Shown piece after piece: positions 1-9,791 of a stretch of 64,000 bases of DNA; position 1 is the stretch's first letter, and each line of letters opens with the position of its first letter. The position numbers and the translations under genes were made by a program. Source of the DNA: Desulfosarcina widdelii (GTDB lineage Bacteria; Desulfobacterota; Desulfobacteria; Desulfobacterales; Desulfosarcinaceae); assembly GCF_009688965.1 (NCBI RefSeq), contig NZ_AP021875.1, forward strand, positions 5,518,001-5,582,000, read 5' to 3'. A model generated the notes under the pieces. The model worked only from the letters and a program-made list of their open reading frames with translations, had not been told where the DNA came from and did not search any database.

Positions 1-1
1 A

Positions 2-490
2 ATGCGTAATGTGAAGGAAAGGGATATCAACCTGGAATCTGGAGTCATCCATATTCGTCATCCGAAAGAGGGGTCACGAAAGCAAGGCAAATTTGCTATT
101 TTGGACGGCGAGGACATTGAATTGATCAAAAGCTTCCCCAGGTCGATTGATCCAGATTTGTATTTCTTCCGTCATATGGCCACCAGATCGGGTGTCAAAG
201 TGGGGGAACAGTTTGGCCCCAAATACTTCAAAAAATTTTGGGATAAAGCATGTGATAATCTCGGTGTCAAAGGGGTTGACCTATACGGCGGAACAAAGCA
301 CTCGACAGCAACCGCTTTGGGTGAGTTTATGACTCCGGAGGAGATCAAACGCGGTGGAACCGGCTCTGCCACTAACAAGGCGTTCGAGAGGTATTTCCAG
401 CCCCGTAGAAGGGAGTCCGTAAAGGTGGTGTCCACGATCAAAGATTTGCAGAAAAAGAGGGCCGGGAAAGTTGTCAAAATGCAGAAATAA
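2..490 (+). CDS. Tyrosine recombinase/phage integrase, C-terminal part (5' end outside window)
   Basis: This is the catalytic C-terminal half of a tyrosine site-specific recombinase, which cuts and rejoins DNA at attachment sites. The readable 162 residues begin just after the usual box-I arginine region. A strand with PKEGSRKQGK fits the conserved beta-hairpin lysine region. GGTKHSTATAL fits box II, with lysine where the family mostly has arginine. The ERYF near the end carries the likely nucleophilic tyrosine. Family members are usually 300-400 residues, so the gene must start upstream of the window and the ATG at position 2 is not a real start. A tRNA T-arm-like sequence lies 240 bases downstream, as expected near an integration site. 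The lysine substitution may reduce activity. Assignment is by motif only. Confidence 0.6.
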   Translation: MRNVKERDINLESGVIHIRHPKEGSRKQGKFAILDGEDIELIKSFPRSIDPDLYFFRHMATRSGVKVGEQFGPKYFKKFWDKACDNLGVKGVDLYGGTKHSTATALGEFMTPEEIKRGGTGSATNKAFERYFQPRRRESVKVVSTIKDLQKKRAGKVVKMQK

Positions 491-493
491 AAA

Positions 494-526
494 ATGTTGT
501 TCAGGTGAACAACATCTGAACAACAT
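494..526. repeat. Inverted repeat plus third copy of a 10-mer
   Basis: ATGTTGTTCA (494-503) is followed after two bases by its exact reverse complement TGAACAACAT (506-515), which is repeated once more at 517-526. It starts four bases after the integrase stop codon. It could be a terminator stem without a strong U-tract, or a recombinase/regulator binding site. Confidence 0.6.
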
Positions 527-531
527 TTCGA

Positions 532-569
532 ACAATGTAAAATCTTACAACTTATTGTTTTTACATTGT
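532..569. repeat. 11-bp inverted repeat, AT-rich
   Basis: ACAATGTAAAA (532-542) and TTTTACATTGT (559-569) are perfect inverted repeats with a 16-base spacer. They lie directly behind the first inverted repeat. The second arm gives a T-run on the plus strand, so it could terminate the integrase transcript. A role as an attachment-site arm is equally possible. Confidence 0.5.
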
Positions 570-1249
570 AATAATGGTGGAGGGCTCGCCGCCTTCCGGA
601 AATCCAGTCCCCCCAGTGCCAACACACCAAAAGCCCTTTATTTACAATGCGTTGAGAGCCTCCGAATCACGTTCTCCGCATCCCTACGCGGGAAATGTTT
701 TTCTCCACATTTTCTCCAAACAGAGAATGGACATGGGTTCGATTCCCGTTTGCATCAAATGCGGTGATATCGTAATTCAGGTCCTCAAAATCAACCGCAC
801 AATCAGATCTCCATTCCCGCGTGTAAGCCTATTCAGAACCGTTCTCTTTCACTCACAATTAACTGAAAGCTTTCAATATTAATGGGTTATCAAAGAATAG
901 GTCGTTTCCTGTGGGTGGGGGGAATGAGGTTGAAGACCATTTTGTGGTCTCGTCCCTCCAGCTTGCACAGGACCAGAATGGACTTGTCCGCACGGTATAC
1001 ACACAGGCAAGGAGGACCTTTTTTGTTGTCCAATATGAATATTGAGTGCATCCATCTCCACCCTATAATCCTTTAACATCGGTTAAAGACGACTATAATT
1101 GATCGGGGCACCGTGACATTCTTTTCACTAAAGAAGGTTCAGGCTATTCTTTTCATATATTAACGTCCTGAAACTTATTCCAAAAAACTCAGTTGTTATC
1201 TTCGTTGACGCCACCAGCTTATTTGGGCTTCAAGATGATTTTACATCCT
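570..1249. other. Gene-poor stretch
   Basis: Apart from the tRNA-like remnant at 733-757, I see no convincing gene here. The short open frames on both strands lack ribosome sites and recognisable motifs. A small hairpin AGACCA-TTTTG-TGGTCT sits at 934-950. The stretch looks like decayed mobile-element flank, lying between the integrase and the 3' end of the AarF-like gene. Confidence 0.5.
733..757 (+). other. tRNA 3'-end-like remnant (T-arm), possible attachment site
   Basis: ATGGG-TTCGATT-CCCGT (733-749) folds as a canonical tRNA T-arm with a seven-base TTCGATT loop, followed by TTGCATC and A in the position of the acceptor 3' strand and discriminator base. No matching 5' acceptor strand (GATGCAA) or anticodon arm was found upstream, so it is not a complete tRNA gene. 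A tRNA 3' end near an integrase gene is typical of an att site. Confidence 0.4.
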
Positions 1250-2944
1250 CTACATCCTCCCGCTTCTCATGATCGATATCAGCAACCAGAAGCCCATGGC
1301 GCCTGCAACCATGAAGCCGATCAGGCCGATAACGGGGATTTCATTCCATTTTGGTGGAACTCCCGAAAGAACAATAAGGCCCGAGCCGATCACCAGGGAT
1401 GCCAGGACAACGGCAAAGGAAAGCCGGTTGCTGATCCGGTCATTGGCGGCGATCATCGGTTCCAGTCCACGATGTTCAAACTCCATTTTGACCTTGCCCT
1501 GTCTTACCAATTTGAGAATTGTTCGAACCTCTCCTGGGATATCCTTTAAAAGGTAGAAAAGATCGGTCCCGGAATCGACCATGTCTTTTCCGATTCGTCG
1601 GGGGTGGATACGGTTTAACTGAATGCGTTTCATGAATGGAGCGGCCTGTTCGATAACATCCAAATTTGGATCAAGCGCCCGGCCGAGTCCTTCCACCGTA
1701 CTCAGTGCCTTGATCATCAAAAACAGATCGGGCGGGATACCCAGACGATGTTTTTTCGCCATCTCCAGAAGCTGGTGCAACAGCGGTCCCAGTTCCACAT
1801 CCTTTAGTGGACGGTAGCAATGTTGATCCATAAACTCGGCCGTATCTCTTTGAAAGGCAGGATAATCCGGTCCCTCCTCCGAAAGAGTGAGCCTTAGCAG
1901 GGCTTTTGCTGCCTCTCTCTCATCCCGATGGACGATACTCATGATCAGATCGGCGAAGCGTTCCCGCGTTTCCAGATCAAGTCGTCCCATCATGCCGAAG
2001 TCTATATAGCAGATGACATTGTCCGGAAGGACAAAGATGTTGCCCGGATGGGGATCGGCATGAAAAAAACCATGGACAAAGATCTGCTTCATGATCAAGA
2101 TGAGGCCTTGTCGGGCAATTTTGCTCCGGTCAAGCCCCTCTTTTTCCAACCGGTCAATATCGGAAGCCTTAACACCTCTTATATGTTCCATGGTTAGAAC
2201 CCGTGATGTCGTTGCTTCGCGATAGACCTGCGGCACATAAACCGCAGGCTCATCCTCAAACTGCCTGGCAAATCGCTCCGTGTGCGCCGCTTCCAGAGTA
2301 TAGTCCAGTTCCTTCTCCAGCGTATGGGCAAATTCTTCCACTACCCTGGTGGGGCGCTGTATATCCCATCCTTCCAGGTGACGCTCCATCAAGCCCGCCA
2401 GGTGCGTCATGATCTCCAGGTCCACTTCGATAGTACGTTGGATGCCTGGCCTCTGAATCTTGACGACAACATTTTTTCCATCAGGCATTCTCGCTTGGTG
2501 AACCTGACCGATAGAGGCGGCCGCAAGAGGTTTTTTATCAAAACTGGAAAAAAGCTGATCAATCGGTTTTTGGAGTTCCTCTTTGACAACTGCGTCCACC
2601 TCCGGGAATGGAAACGGCGGCACTTCATTCTGAAGCTTGGAAAGCTCTTGCATAAACTCAACCGGCAACAGGTCGGGTCGGGTGGAGAGAATCTGGCCCA
2701 TCTTGAGGAAAGTGGGCCCCAGTTCTTCCAAGACCATCCTTACCCGAACAGCGCGGGGGAGCGTCTCGATTTTCTCCCGGCGTCTACGGGAAATCATCTG
2801 TAATCCAATTTCCAGATACTGTTCGATCTTAAGCGCGTCAATCAGGTCTCCAAAACCATACTTAAAAAGCACGGTAAGGATTTGGCGATAACGCTGCATG
2901 TGGCGGTAGGTACGCCCAACACTTCCGATTTTAAAAAAGGTCAA
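1250..2944 (-). CDS. AarF/ABC1/UbiB-family atypical kinase
   Basis: A protein-kinase-like protein of the ABC1/AarF/UbiB family, which in bacteria is linked to isoprenoid-quinone synthesis and membrane lipid homeostasis. Its 564 residues show the family signatures in order: KMGQ (about residues 81-84), the alanine-rich nucleotide loop AAASIGQVH, the ATP lysine in VVVKIQRPG, catalytic HADPHPGN and metal-binding IDFG. Two hydrophobic helices at the C-terminus should anchor it in the inner membrane. The start is a TTG at 2944, chosen because GGAAGGAG lies about nine bases upstream. It follows the LpxR-like gene by 43 bases on the same strand and may be the last gene of a long transcript. The substrate is unknown. 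Confidence 0.88.
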   Translation of the reverse strand: MTFFKIGSVGRTYRHMQRYRQILTVLFKYGFGDLIDALKIEQYLEIGLQMISRRRREKIETLPRAVRVRMVLEELGPTFLKMGQILSTRPDLLPVEFMQELSKLQNEVPPFPFPEVDAVVKEELQKPIDQLFSSFDKKPLAAASIGQVHQARMPDGKNVVVKIQRPGIQRTIEVDLEIMTHLAGLMERHLEGWDIQRPTRVVEEFAHTLEKELDYTLEAAHTERFARQFEDEPAVYVPQVYREATTSRVLTMEHIRGVKASDIDRLEKEGLDRSKIARQGLILIMKQIFVHGFFHADPHPGNIFVLPDNVICYIDFGMMGRLDLETRERFADLIMSIVHRDEREAAKALLRLTLSEEGPDYPAFQRDTAEFMDQHCYRPLKDVELGPLLHQLLEMAKKHRLGIPPDLFLMIKALSTVEGLGRALDPNLDVIEQAAPFMKRIQLNRIHPRRIGKDMVDSGTDLFYLLKDIPGEVRTILKLVRQGKVKMEFEHRGLEPMIAANDRISNRLSFAVVLASLVIGSGLIVLSGVPPKWNEIPVIGLIGFMVAGAMGFWLLISIMRSGRM

Positions 2945-2987
2945 ATTACTTTTCTCCTTCCTACGACCAATTTGAGAAAATCAAAAC

Positions 2988-4043
2988 TCAGTATGTAAAA
3001 GAAAGGGTAATGGAGCCGAAAACCTGATCGTCTTCTTGTCCTTCAAACGCTTTTGTCCGCAAAACGTGGGTGTAGCAAAGCTTAAAGCGCTGAATGATCA
3101 ATCCGACGCCTGCTCCAATATCAGCCACAAAACGTTTTTTATCAACGCTGTGGCTGTCGGTAAAGGTGTTGCCGTCCAGAAAAATGTTATGCAGCATGGC
3201 ACGCCCGGCGACCATACCAAACACATACAGTCCGAAGCCATGATCACTTTTGACGCGCGGGTCCTGTGCACTCAGAGGGGCATTGGAATCGCCGGCTGGT
3301 CGGATTAGAGAGGTCCCGAAATCCCTGGTGATATTCCATCCCAGCCGGGCTTCCATTCCGGCATTGGCATAGGTGTAAACATTGCCCAGTGCGCCGCCCA
3401 GATGAGGAATGACATCAAAACCAAGTTTCCCGATATCCCTAGCATACAGAAAGCGCCATTTTCGTTCGTATATGACGGCAAGTCCAGGTTCGTCTTTGAT
3501 TTGATTGTCCCAGCCATTCGGGCATTGATCCCCTCTCCATTCATGAACCCATTTTTGCGTCTGTTCGGCAAAAGATGCGGGACCTACCATGCCGATCTGT
3601 ATCTCCATCGAATCCAGGCGACGCTCATTTTTACTGTGCAGGCCGATGCCGAAGTAGGTCCATCCCGCATATGGGCGGTCATCTTCAATCAGATCTTCAG
3701 CCTCAAGATCCCCAGGTGTATACATGTTCTGTCCGATGGAGATGACGACATTGCGTTGCAGCCCCGGCTCATTGATGAAAGGCAGCCTGCCTATGAGCGG
3801 CAAGCTCCAGCCCGGCAGCCTGCCACTCTCTGCATAACCGGTCAAGTCGGGTGAAATCCAGGACAGCTTTATACCGTTGGTGTAGCTCTGGTCGGTATCC
3901 GCAAACAGATCGTTTTCAAAATAAAAGCTGAATGTCCGTGAATTTTCCGCGGCGTCACACGGTATACCCCCAAAAACAAGTGCAATGCTCATTGGCCATA
4001 CCAAATATTTGAATGCAGTTCGTTTCACAGTTTCAGCTGCCAC
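2988..4043 (-). CDS. LpxR-like lipid A deacylase family outer-membrane protein (DUF2219)
   Basis: A predicted outer-membrane beta-barrel of the LpxR/DUF2219 family; LpxR removes the 3'-acyloxyacyl group of lipid A. There is a signal peptide of about 31 residues. Then come the family motif with N44-D45 (ENDLFADTD), the SYTNGIKLSW segment, DDRPYAGW (about 121-128), and a histidine in VHEWRG (H167) that fits the catalytic histidine. The C-terminal residue is an aromatic Y, as is usual for barrels. Length (351) is near the family norm. The start is a GTG at 4043 behind AAGGG. It lies between a helical repeat protein and an AarF-type kinase, a plausible envelope-maintenance group. Activity on lipid A is inferred from the family. 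Confidence 0.8.
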   Translation of the reverse strand: MAAETVKRTAFKYLVWPMSIALVFGGIPCDAAENSRTFSFYFENDLFADTDQSYTNGIKLSWISPDLTGYAESGRLPGWSLPLIGRLPFINEPGLQRNVVISIGQNMYTPGDLEAEDLIEDDRPYAGWTYFGIGLHSKNERRLDSMEIQIGMVGPASFAEQTQKWVHEWRGDQCPNGWDNQIKDEPGLAVIYERKWRFLYARDIGKLGFDVIPHLGGALGNVYTYANAGMEARLGWNITRDFGTSLIRPAGDSNAPLSAQDPRVKSDHGFGLYVFGMVAGRAMLHNIFLDGNTFTDSHSVDKKRFVADIGAGVGLIIQRFKLCYTHVLRTKAFEGQEDDQVFGSITLSFTY

Positions 4044-4097
4044 AAGCCCTTGATCTTCTATCGCTTTTTCTTGCCATGAAAATGCTTGGTCGAGTCG

Positions 4098-5243
4098 CTA
4101 CTGGTTGTCCTTTTCTTTTTGAAGGGCGTCTTTTGCTCCCTCCCACATCCCCGAGATGGCCCCCTTTGCAACTTCTGCGGATCTTTTCCCAAGCGCTATC
4201 GCCTCTTCGGCCATGGCGCGGGCTAGTTTGTCGGCGGTGTTCACGCTCGTTTTGACGGCTTCTTTTCCAGCTTTCTTCAGTCTTCCGGCGACTTTTTCCG
4301 CTGCGTGGCCGCTTTTTTCTCTTAGCACGGAAGTCGTTCTTTCAGTTTGTTCCACCAGATCGACCAATACTGTCTTTGCTGTTTCTCCGGAGCGTTTTGC
4401 CACCCTGCCGGCAGACTCCAGGAAAAGCTCCTCGATTGCTTCAAGGTCTTCCTTTGTCCGGGCAAGATCATCGTGGACAAATTCCTTAGTTTTGTCTCCA
4501 ATAGACTCTACCGTTGACGCGATTCCCTTTTGGGCCCCTTCAAAGGCACCATGGGCAACATCCTTGACCTCTTGACCCACTTCCTCCGCGGCCTCCACTG
4601 CGCCGGACATGACCTTTTCGGCAATTTTCTTCACCCGGTCAGCGGTGAACCGGCTCTCTTTAAATGCCCTTTCCGTGGCATCCTTGGCAATCTGAGTCAC
4701 GGTCTCTCTCACATTCTCGCCGGTTTCGATGGCCTGTTTGACCGCCTCCTTGACCGTCTCCCTGGTCAAACCTAATATTTCCGTACTATTCAGTTTGATG
4801 TCGGTCGCAACCGATTCGATCTGAGTTCGGATCTCTTCTGAAAATGTTTCGCCAGCGTCTTTTGTTCCCTGGAGGGCATCTTTGACAGATTGTGCCAGTT
4901 CGGCTTTTTCCGTTTCAAGTTTCGCTTCAAGTTCACGTATCTTTTTTCTGACAACATCGATAGCCTGATCCTTATGGACACGAACACCATCTACAGCTCC
5001 TTCCAGAGCAGCCTTGATATTCTCCGCGACATCTGTGTCGGCAGCCCTTAGTCCTTCCACGGCGGCGGACAGGGCATCGGCCACGATGGGCCGGATTTCT
5101 TCAGCGCCACCTTTGGCTTCCGACACGGCATCGGCCACCGCCTTTCTGATGATTTCATGAATCTTTTTCGATGTAATCTTTCCTGTCTCTTTAGCAATCT
5201 TTACTTCTTCACCAATACGGTCCTTCATTTTATTTTCCGACAT
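4098..5243 (-). CDS. Long amphipathic helical repeat protein, function unknown
   Basis: A 381-residue, almost entirely helical protein rich in Ala, Glu, Lys and Val. It contains repeated 11- to 22-residue amphipathic units such as ETVKEAVKQAIETGENVRET and no predicted signal peptide or membrane span. The pattern resembles apolipoprotein-, LEA- or phasin-like proteins and reminds me of DUF6781, but that name is from memory. Such helices often coat lipid or polymer surfaces. The ATG at 5243 has a strong AAGGAGG site. It begins 36 bases after the giant activase gene and is probably cotranscribed with it. I do not recognise a specific function. Confidence 0.6.
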   Translation of the reverse strand: MSENKMKDRIGEEVKIAKETGKITSKKIHEIIRKAVADAVSEAKGGAEEIRPIVADALSAAVEGLRAADTDVAENIKAALEGAVDGVRVHKDQAIDVVRKKIRELEAKLETEKAELAQSVKDALQGTKDAGETFSEEIRTQIESVATDIKLNSTEILGLTRETVKEAVKQAIETGENVRETVTQIAKDATERAFKESRFTADRVKKIAEKVMSGAVEAAEEVGQEVKDVAHGAFEGAQKGIASTVESIGDKTKEFVHDDLARTKEDLEAIEELFLESAGRVAKRSGETAKTVLVDLVEQTERTTSVLREKSGHAAEKVAGRLKKAGKEAVKTSVNTADKLARAMAEEAIALGKRSAEVAKGAISGMWEGAKDALQKEKDNQ

Positions 5244-5279
5244 GGTTTGTGCCTCCTTAAAATTTGATGATGTTGATGG

Positions 5280-8200
5280 TTACAAGCTGATTCTTCGCCT
5301 TACTTTGCGCGCTTTTTCCCACAATCTCAGACCGGACACCCATGCCCTCCATTTTTCAACCTCCAGTGATGCGTAATTGTTGAACATATTCAGTTCTTGC
5401 GCCCATACACTGGGAATGGTAAATTGTCGAATTATTTCCGGCCCGACCAACCTCCCCGCCTCGCGGTCCACCTCTTCCCGTGCGGCTGTCACCATAAAAT
5501 GGAGGCGGTTCATCACGTTGACCTCGCTTGCCCCTGCATCCATGTCCAGTGAAAGTAGATTCAGATGAGGAAACATATCCCTGAGTTTGTTTTCCATGCC
5601 CCGCCCGGTGATGTGGTTGGCAATGCAGCCGAAGGGCTGGAGACAGACGATGTTGCCGATCCCTTCATTGAGCATGGCGATCATTTCAGCCGTAAGAAGC
5701 CATCCTTCGCCGAACTGATTGGCCAAACTGACTACCTCGCCGGTTATCGCTGCCAGTTTTCTTAGGTCATGAGCCTTTCTGTAAAAACGAAATTCCTGCA
5801 TAATCCGCTCGATTTGGCCGACATGGTAATTTGAGTATATCTCCAGCAGTCTGTATTTGATACGATCCGCCAAAGAACGTTTAAAAAAGGCCTTTTGGTC
5901 GTAGGTCTCATTGATAAAGCGCTGGGCGAAAAAATTCTGTATAGGAGGAAGAACCACTTCCACCCCCTGGCCGGACAGCCAGTCGATGATATTTCCGTTG
6001 GAGAAGAAGTTATATTTAACGAAGATTTCTCCAACGACTCCGACTCTTGGGACAGTCTTGTCGTTGATCTCAACCCGGTTGAAGTCCGCCACGGCCTTTT
6101 TCAGAAGATTGAGAAGATAATAATAATCTGCATTCTCGATGCCTGTCTCCATTTCAAAGAGATATTTTTCATGCAGGTTCTTGGATGTCCCGGGCACCTT
6201 TTCCCTGACCATTATTGATAAATACATCCTGGCCAGGGGATCGGCGAAAATAATTCCCAAGCCCATCCGTTTTATCAGCCCCATTTTATCTATTTTAAAC
6301 CACGGTTGTGCATTGATTTCCTCATTGGATATAGCGATTATCGGAACCTCATCTAGGCTGGCGGCGGCCAGTCCTTTTCTGATAAGCGACACGTAGGAGG
6401 ATGCCCGGCATTGACCGCCGGTCTGGGTCATGACTACTGCGGTTTTTTCAGGATCGTACTTGCCTGATTGAAATGCCTTGATAATGTCGCCGGCTACCAG
6501 GACAGAGGGGTAGCACATATCGTTGTTGACGGTTTTAAGCCCCCATTCAACCGACCCCCTATCCTGGGGCGGAAGAACTTCAACCCGGTGACCGAAGGGC
6601 CTGAAAGCCGACGGGACCAGCGGTGAATAGAAGGGTGAAAAATAGGGGGCAATCAGGGTTCTCTTTCCGGCCCTGCCCACAACCGCCCGGCCCGTTTGCA
6701 TTGTGCCGCCCCCTGCGTCCCTCGTTTTGCCGTTCTTTCCCTTCACCGCTTCCAGCATGGAGCGCAGTCTGATCCTGACGGCGCCCAGGTTGGCGATTTC
6801 ATCCATTTTGATCAAGGTATGAATTTTCCCACCATGGCGCAGGATTTCTTTGACCTCATCGGCCGAAATCGCATCCGGCCCACAGCCGAAAGAGGTCAAC
6901 TGAACCATTTGGGCATTCGCCGTGTTCGTTACCCACCTTGCCGCTGCGTACAGCCTGTTGGCATAGCTCCACTGGGTCAGGACATTGACATCTTCCAGAA
7001 AGACGGTATCTGCATTCAGGGTAAGCACGGTTTCACTGACGACGTCCACGCCGAGTTCCGTCAATACATCCGGAACACCGTGGTTGACAAGCGGGTCTGC
7101 ATGGTAGGGTCGGCCGCAGAGGACAACGGTTGTCCGTCCCTCGGCCTCCGACCTGGCTATCAACGCTTCTGCCATGGACCTGAGTACCGTCTTGTAATTT
7201 GTTTGCGCCTTGACGCCCTTTTCAACACCTTCTGATATCGTGCGGTAATTGATTCCAAACCGCCTGAAGAACAGATAAAGCTGATCTTTCAGCAAACCGA
7301 AATCCTTAAAGCTGACAGGTGGATTGTCCAGGGGGATTTTGAATGTTTTCTCTGGATTGACAGCACTCTTCAATAGATCGGGATATCCGGTAACCACCGG
7401 GCAATTATAACTGTTTAAAGCATCTGCGTATTCTTCTTCCTCATAGACGACGGTCGGATAGAACAGCCTGTCGATGTTTTTCCCGGCAAGATCGAAAATA
7501 TGCCCATGGGCAAGTTTGGCGGGGAAACAGATGTTTTCCGACATGACAGTGGAAGACCCCTTTTCATATAATTTGAAATTGGACTCGGACGAGAGAACCA
7601 CCCTGAAGCCGCATGTGGTCAAAAAGGCGCACCAAAAGGGAAAGTTTTCATACATGTTCAGACAGCGGGGGATACCGTAGGTGAAAATCGGCTCGCCTTC
7701 GGGTTCCGTGTTTCGCTCAAACAGGAGCCTTATCTGATCATCAATCAGGTTCCTTCCTTTGCGTTGCACATCCGGATTGTTGCTGAAGCGCCGCTCGCAT
7801 CGGTTCCCTGTATAAAAATGGTTTCCGTTGCTGAAAGTCAGTTTCAAAACCCTGCACTGGTTTTCACATCCCCGGCAGCGGATTTCCTTTTTTGAAAAAC
7901 CACTTCCCATCACCAATTTCTCAAAAACCAGGTCGTCGGTCTCCCGTACCGGCCGATCCGGACCTTTCAGCGCTTCTTGCTGCGGAGCAACGGCCGCCAC
8001 AACATGCGCACGATGATTTGAAAGGGCTGTCAGGGCCGCACCGTAGGCTCCCATCAGCTCGGAAATATCCGGTCTCATAACCTCCTTGTTCAGAAGCACC
8101 TCCAAGGCGCGTAATACGGCTGGATTTCGAAATGTTCCGCCCTGAACTACGATTTTGTTCCCCAGGACATCGACGTCCTTCAGCTTCAGCACTTTGTACA

Positions 8201-9791
8201 GAGCATTTTTGATAACCGAATACGCCAAACCTGCCGAAATGTCGCCGACCGTCGCCCCTTCCCGAAAGGCCTGCTTCACTTTGGAGTTCATGAAGATGGT
8301 GCAGCGGGTTCCCAGATCAAAAGGTGATTCGCTATCGCATGCAATCTCTGCGAATTCCTGGACACTATACCCTAGCGAACGGGCAAACGTCTCAATAAAG
8401 GAACCACATCCCGATGAGCAGGCCTCATTGATCTGAATTTCAGCCACGGCGTTGTCATGAATATAGATCGCCTTCATGTCCTGCCCGCCGATATCCAGAA
8501 TAAAGGATACATCCGGCTCAAAGCGCCGCGCCGCCCGGTAATGCGCCATGGTCTCAACCAGGCCGTCGTCCAGCCCGAAGGCGGTTCTTATGAGACTTTC
8601 ACCATAGCCGGTGGCCGCCGTTCTGACGATCCGCGGGTGAAATCCGGCGGAAACAAACTTTTTTCTGAATTCGGCCAGTCCCTTTTTTACCGCCTGGATG
8701 GGATCGCCGTTGTTGGAGCCGTAATAGCCCAGAACCAGTTTGCCTTTCTCATCGACAAGGACGATCTTGGTGGTGGTTGACCCCGAATCCACACCTAAAA
8801 AAAGACCTTTTCCTTTTGCCTCAGGCAGGTCAATCCTGGGAACCAGATTTCGCTCATGCCTTTTTTGCCATATTTCAAATTCGCAATTGCTTGCAAACAG
8901 GGGGGGCAGCCTTTTGGTGCCGCTGTTGGTTACACGGCTGACGCCTCTCTCGGACATGGATAAAAAATTGCTGATCCGGCCCCGACATGGTTTGCCATTG
9001 CGCACCATGGCCGCTCCCATGGCGGGAAGCAGTTCCGGATGATCCGGAATGACCAGGTCATCCGGATGCTCAATATTGAGCAGATTTGCAAAGGCTTTCC
9101 GCAGGATTGGATAAAATGTCAGCGGCCCGCCTCCGATCAGTATTTTTCTTTCCATATCCCGTCCACGGGACAAGGCGGTGATCACCTGAAGGGCGACCGA
9201 ATGAAATATGGAAGCCGCCACATCTTCCCTGGATACATGGCGGCTCAGCAGGGCCTGGATGTCGGTTTTGGCGAAAACGCCGCACCGCGACGCAATCGGA
9301 TAAATATTCGTGGCTTTTCCGGCCAGAACGTTCAGTCCCGCTACATCAACACCCAGGAGAACCGCCATTTGATCGATAAAAGCACCGGTCCCGCCGGCGC
9401 AACTTCCGTTCATCCGGATATCGGGGCGGCCACTGCTGTCAAAGAATATTATTTTGGAGTCTTCTCCGCCGATTTCGATAAATGTCCTGGCTTCGGGGAA
9501 AAACTTTTCGATGACGTGCGCGGAGGCCACCACTTCCTGCACGAACGGCAGGCCGAAGAATTCGGCCGCACCCATCCCCGCCGATCCGGTAACCGCCAAA
9601 GCAAGCTCCACGTCGCCAAGTTTCTCAAGGGCGTCATTAAAAATACGCCGTGTTGTTCCAACGGTTTTTCCCTGATGACGACAGTAGCGGGAAAATACCA
9701 TGCCGCCCTCTTTATCCAGGATGACCGCCTTGGCTGTAGTTGAACCGATATCGATCCCGGCAAAATAGAGACTTTCTGCATGGTTCTTCAT
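5280..9791 (-). CDS. Giant double activase (2-hydroxyacyl-CoA dehydratase activator/BadF-BcrA family with DUF2229)
   Basis: A 1,503-residue protein with two tandem ASKHA ATPase modules of the BadF/BadG/BcrA/HgdC family. These use ATP to drive electrons from a [4Fe-4S] cluster onto a dehydratase or reductase. Module 1 (about 10-265) has GIDIGSTTAK and cysteines C131 (NGSCAGGTG) and C170 (SRCGVFAKTD). Module 2 (about 330-600) has GVDSGSTTTK, EACSSGCGSF and LGTRCTIFMN. A cysteine-containing DUF2229-like region and a C-terminal HgdB-like domain (VVLCGRPYHADP) follow. I set the start at 9791 because GGGAGACG precedes it and its ATG overlaps the upstream stop (ATGA). Stand-alone proteins of this architecture are common in anaerobes, with unknown substrate. 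Its place at the end of an efflux operon is odd. Confidence 0.88.
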   Translation of the reverse strand: MKNHAESLYFAGIDIGSTTAKAVILDKEGGMVFSRYCRHQGKTVGTTRRIFNDALEKLGDVELALAVTGSAGMGAAEFFGLPFVQEVVASAHVIEKFFPEARTFIEIGGEDSKIIFFDSSGRPDIRMNGSCAGGTGAFIDQMAVLLGVDVAGLNVLAGKATNIYPIASRCGVFAKTDIQALLSRHVSREDVAASIFHSVALQVITALSRGRDMERKILIGGGPLTFYPILRKAFANLLNIEHPDDLVIPDHPELLPAMGAAMVRNGKPCRGRISNFLSMSERGVSRVTNSGTKRLPPLFASNCEFEIWQKRHERNLVPRIDLPEAKGKGLFLGVDSGSTTTKIVLVDEKGKLVLGYYGSNNGDPIQAVKKGLAEFRKKFVSAGFHPRIVRTAATGYGESLIRTAFGLDDGLVETMAHYRAARRFEPDVSFILDIGGQDMKAIYIHDNAVAEIQINEACSSGCGSFIETFARSLGYSVQEFAEIACDSESPFDLGTRCTIFMNSKVKQAFREGATVGDISAGLAYSVIKNALYKVLKLKDVDVLGNKIVVQGGTFRNPAVLRALEVLLNKEVMRPDISELMGAYGAALTALSNHRAHVVAAVAPQQEALKGPDRPVRETDDLVFEKLVMGSGFSKKEIRCRGCENQCRVLKLTFSNGNHFYTGNRCERRFSNNPDVQRKGRNLIDDQIRLLFERNTEPEGEPIFTYGIPRCLNMYENFPFWCAFLTTCGFRVVLSSESNFKLYEKGSSTVMSENICFPAKLAHGHIFDLAGKNIDRLFYPTVVYEEEEYADALNSYNCPVVTGYPDLLKSAVNPEKTFKIPLDNPPVSFKDFGLLKDQLYLFFRRFGINYRTISEGVEKGVKAQTNYKTVLRSMAEALIARSEAEGRTTVVLCGRPYHADPLVNHGVPDVLTELGVDVVSETVLTLNADTVFLEDVNVLTQWSYANRLYAAARWVTNTANAQMVQLTSFGCGPDAISADEVKEILRHGGKIHTLIKMDEIANLGAVRIRLRSMLEAVKGKNGKTRDAGGGTMQTGRAVVGRAGKRTLIAPYFSPFYSPLVPSAFRPFGHRVEVLPPQDRGSVEWGLKTVNNDMCYPSVLVAGDIIKAFQSGKYDPEKTAVVMTQTGGQCRASSYVSLIRKGLAAASLDEVPIIAISNEEINAQPWFKIDKMGLIKRMGLGIIFADPLARMYLSIMVREKVPGTSKNLHEKYLFEMETGIENADYYYLLNLLKKAVADFNRVEINDKTVPRVGVVGEIFVKYNFFSNGNIIDWLSGQGVEVVLPPIQNFFAQRFINETYDQKAFFKRSLADRIKYRLLEIYSNYHVGQIERIMQEFRFYRKAHDLRKLAAITGEVVSLANQFGEGWLLTAEMIAMLNEGIGNIVCLQPFGCIANHITGRGMENKLRDMFPHLNLLSLDMDAGASEVNVMNRLHFMVTAAREEVDREAGRLVGPEIIRQFTIPSVWAQELNMFNNYASLEVEKWRAWVSGLRLWEKARKVRRRISL

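Noticed and set aside
1193..1556. Plus-strand frames 1193-1549 and 1269-1556
   Set aside because: They lie opposite the C-terminal membrane helices of the AarF-like gene and have no motif or ribosome site.
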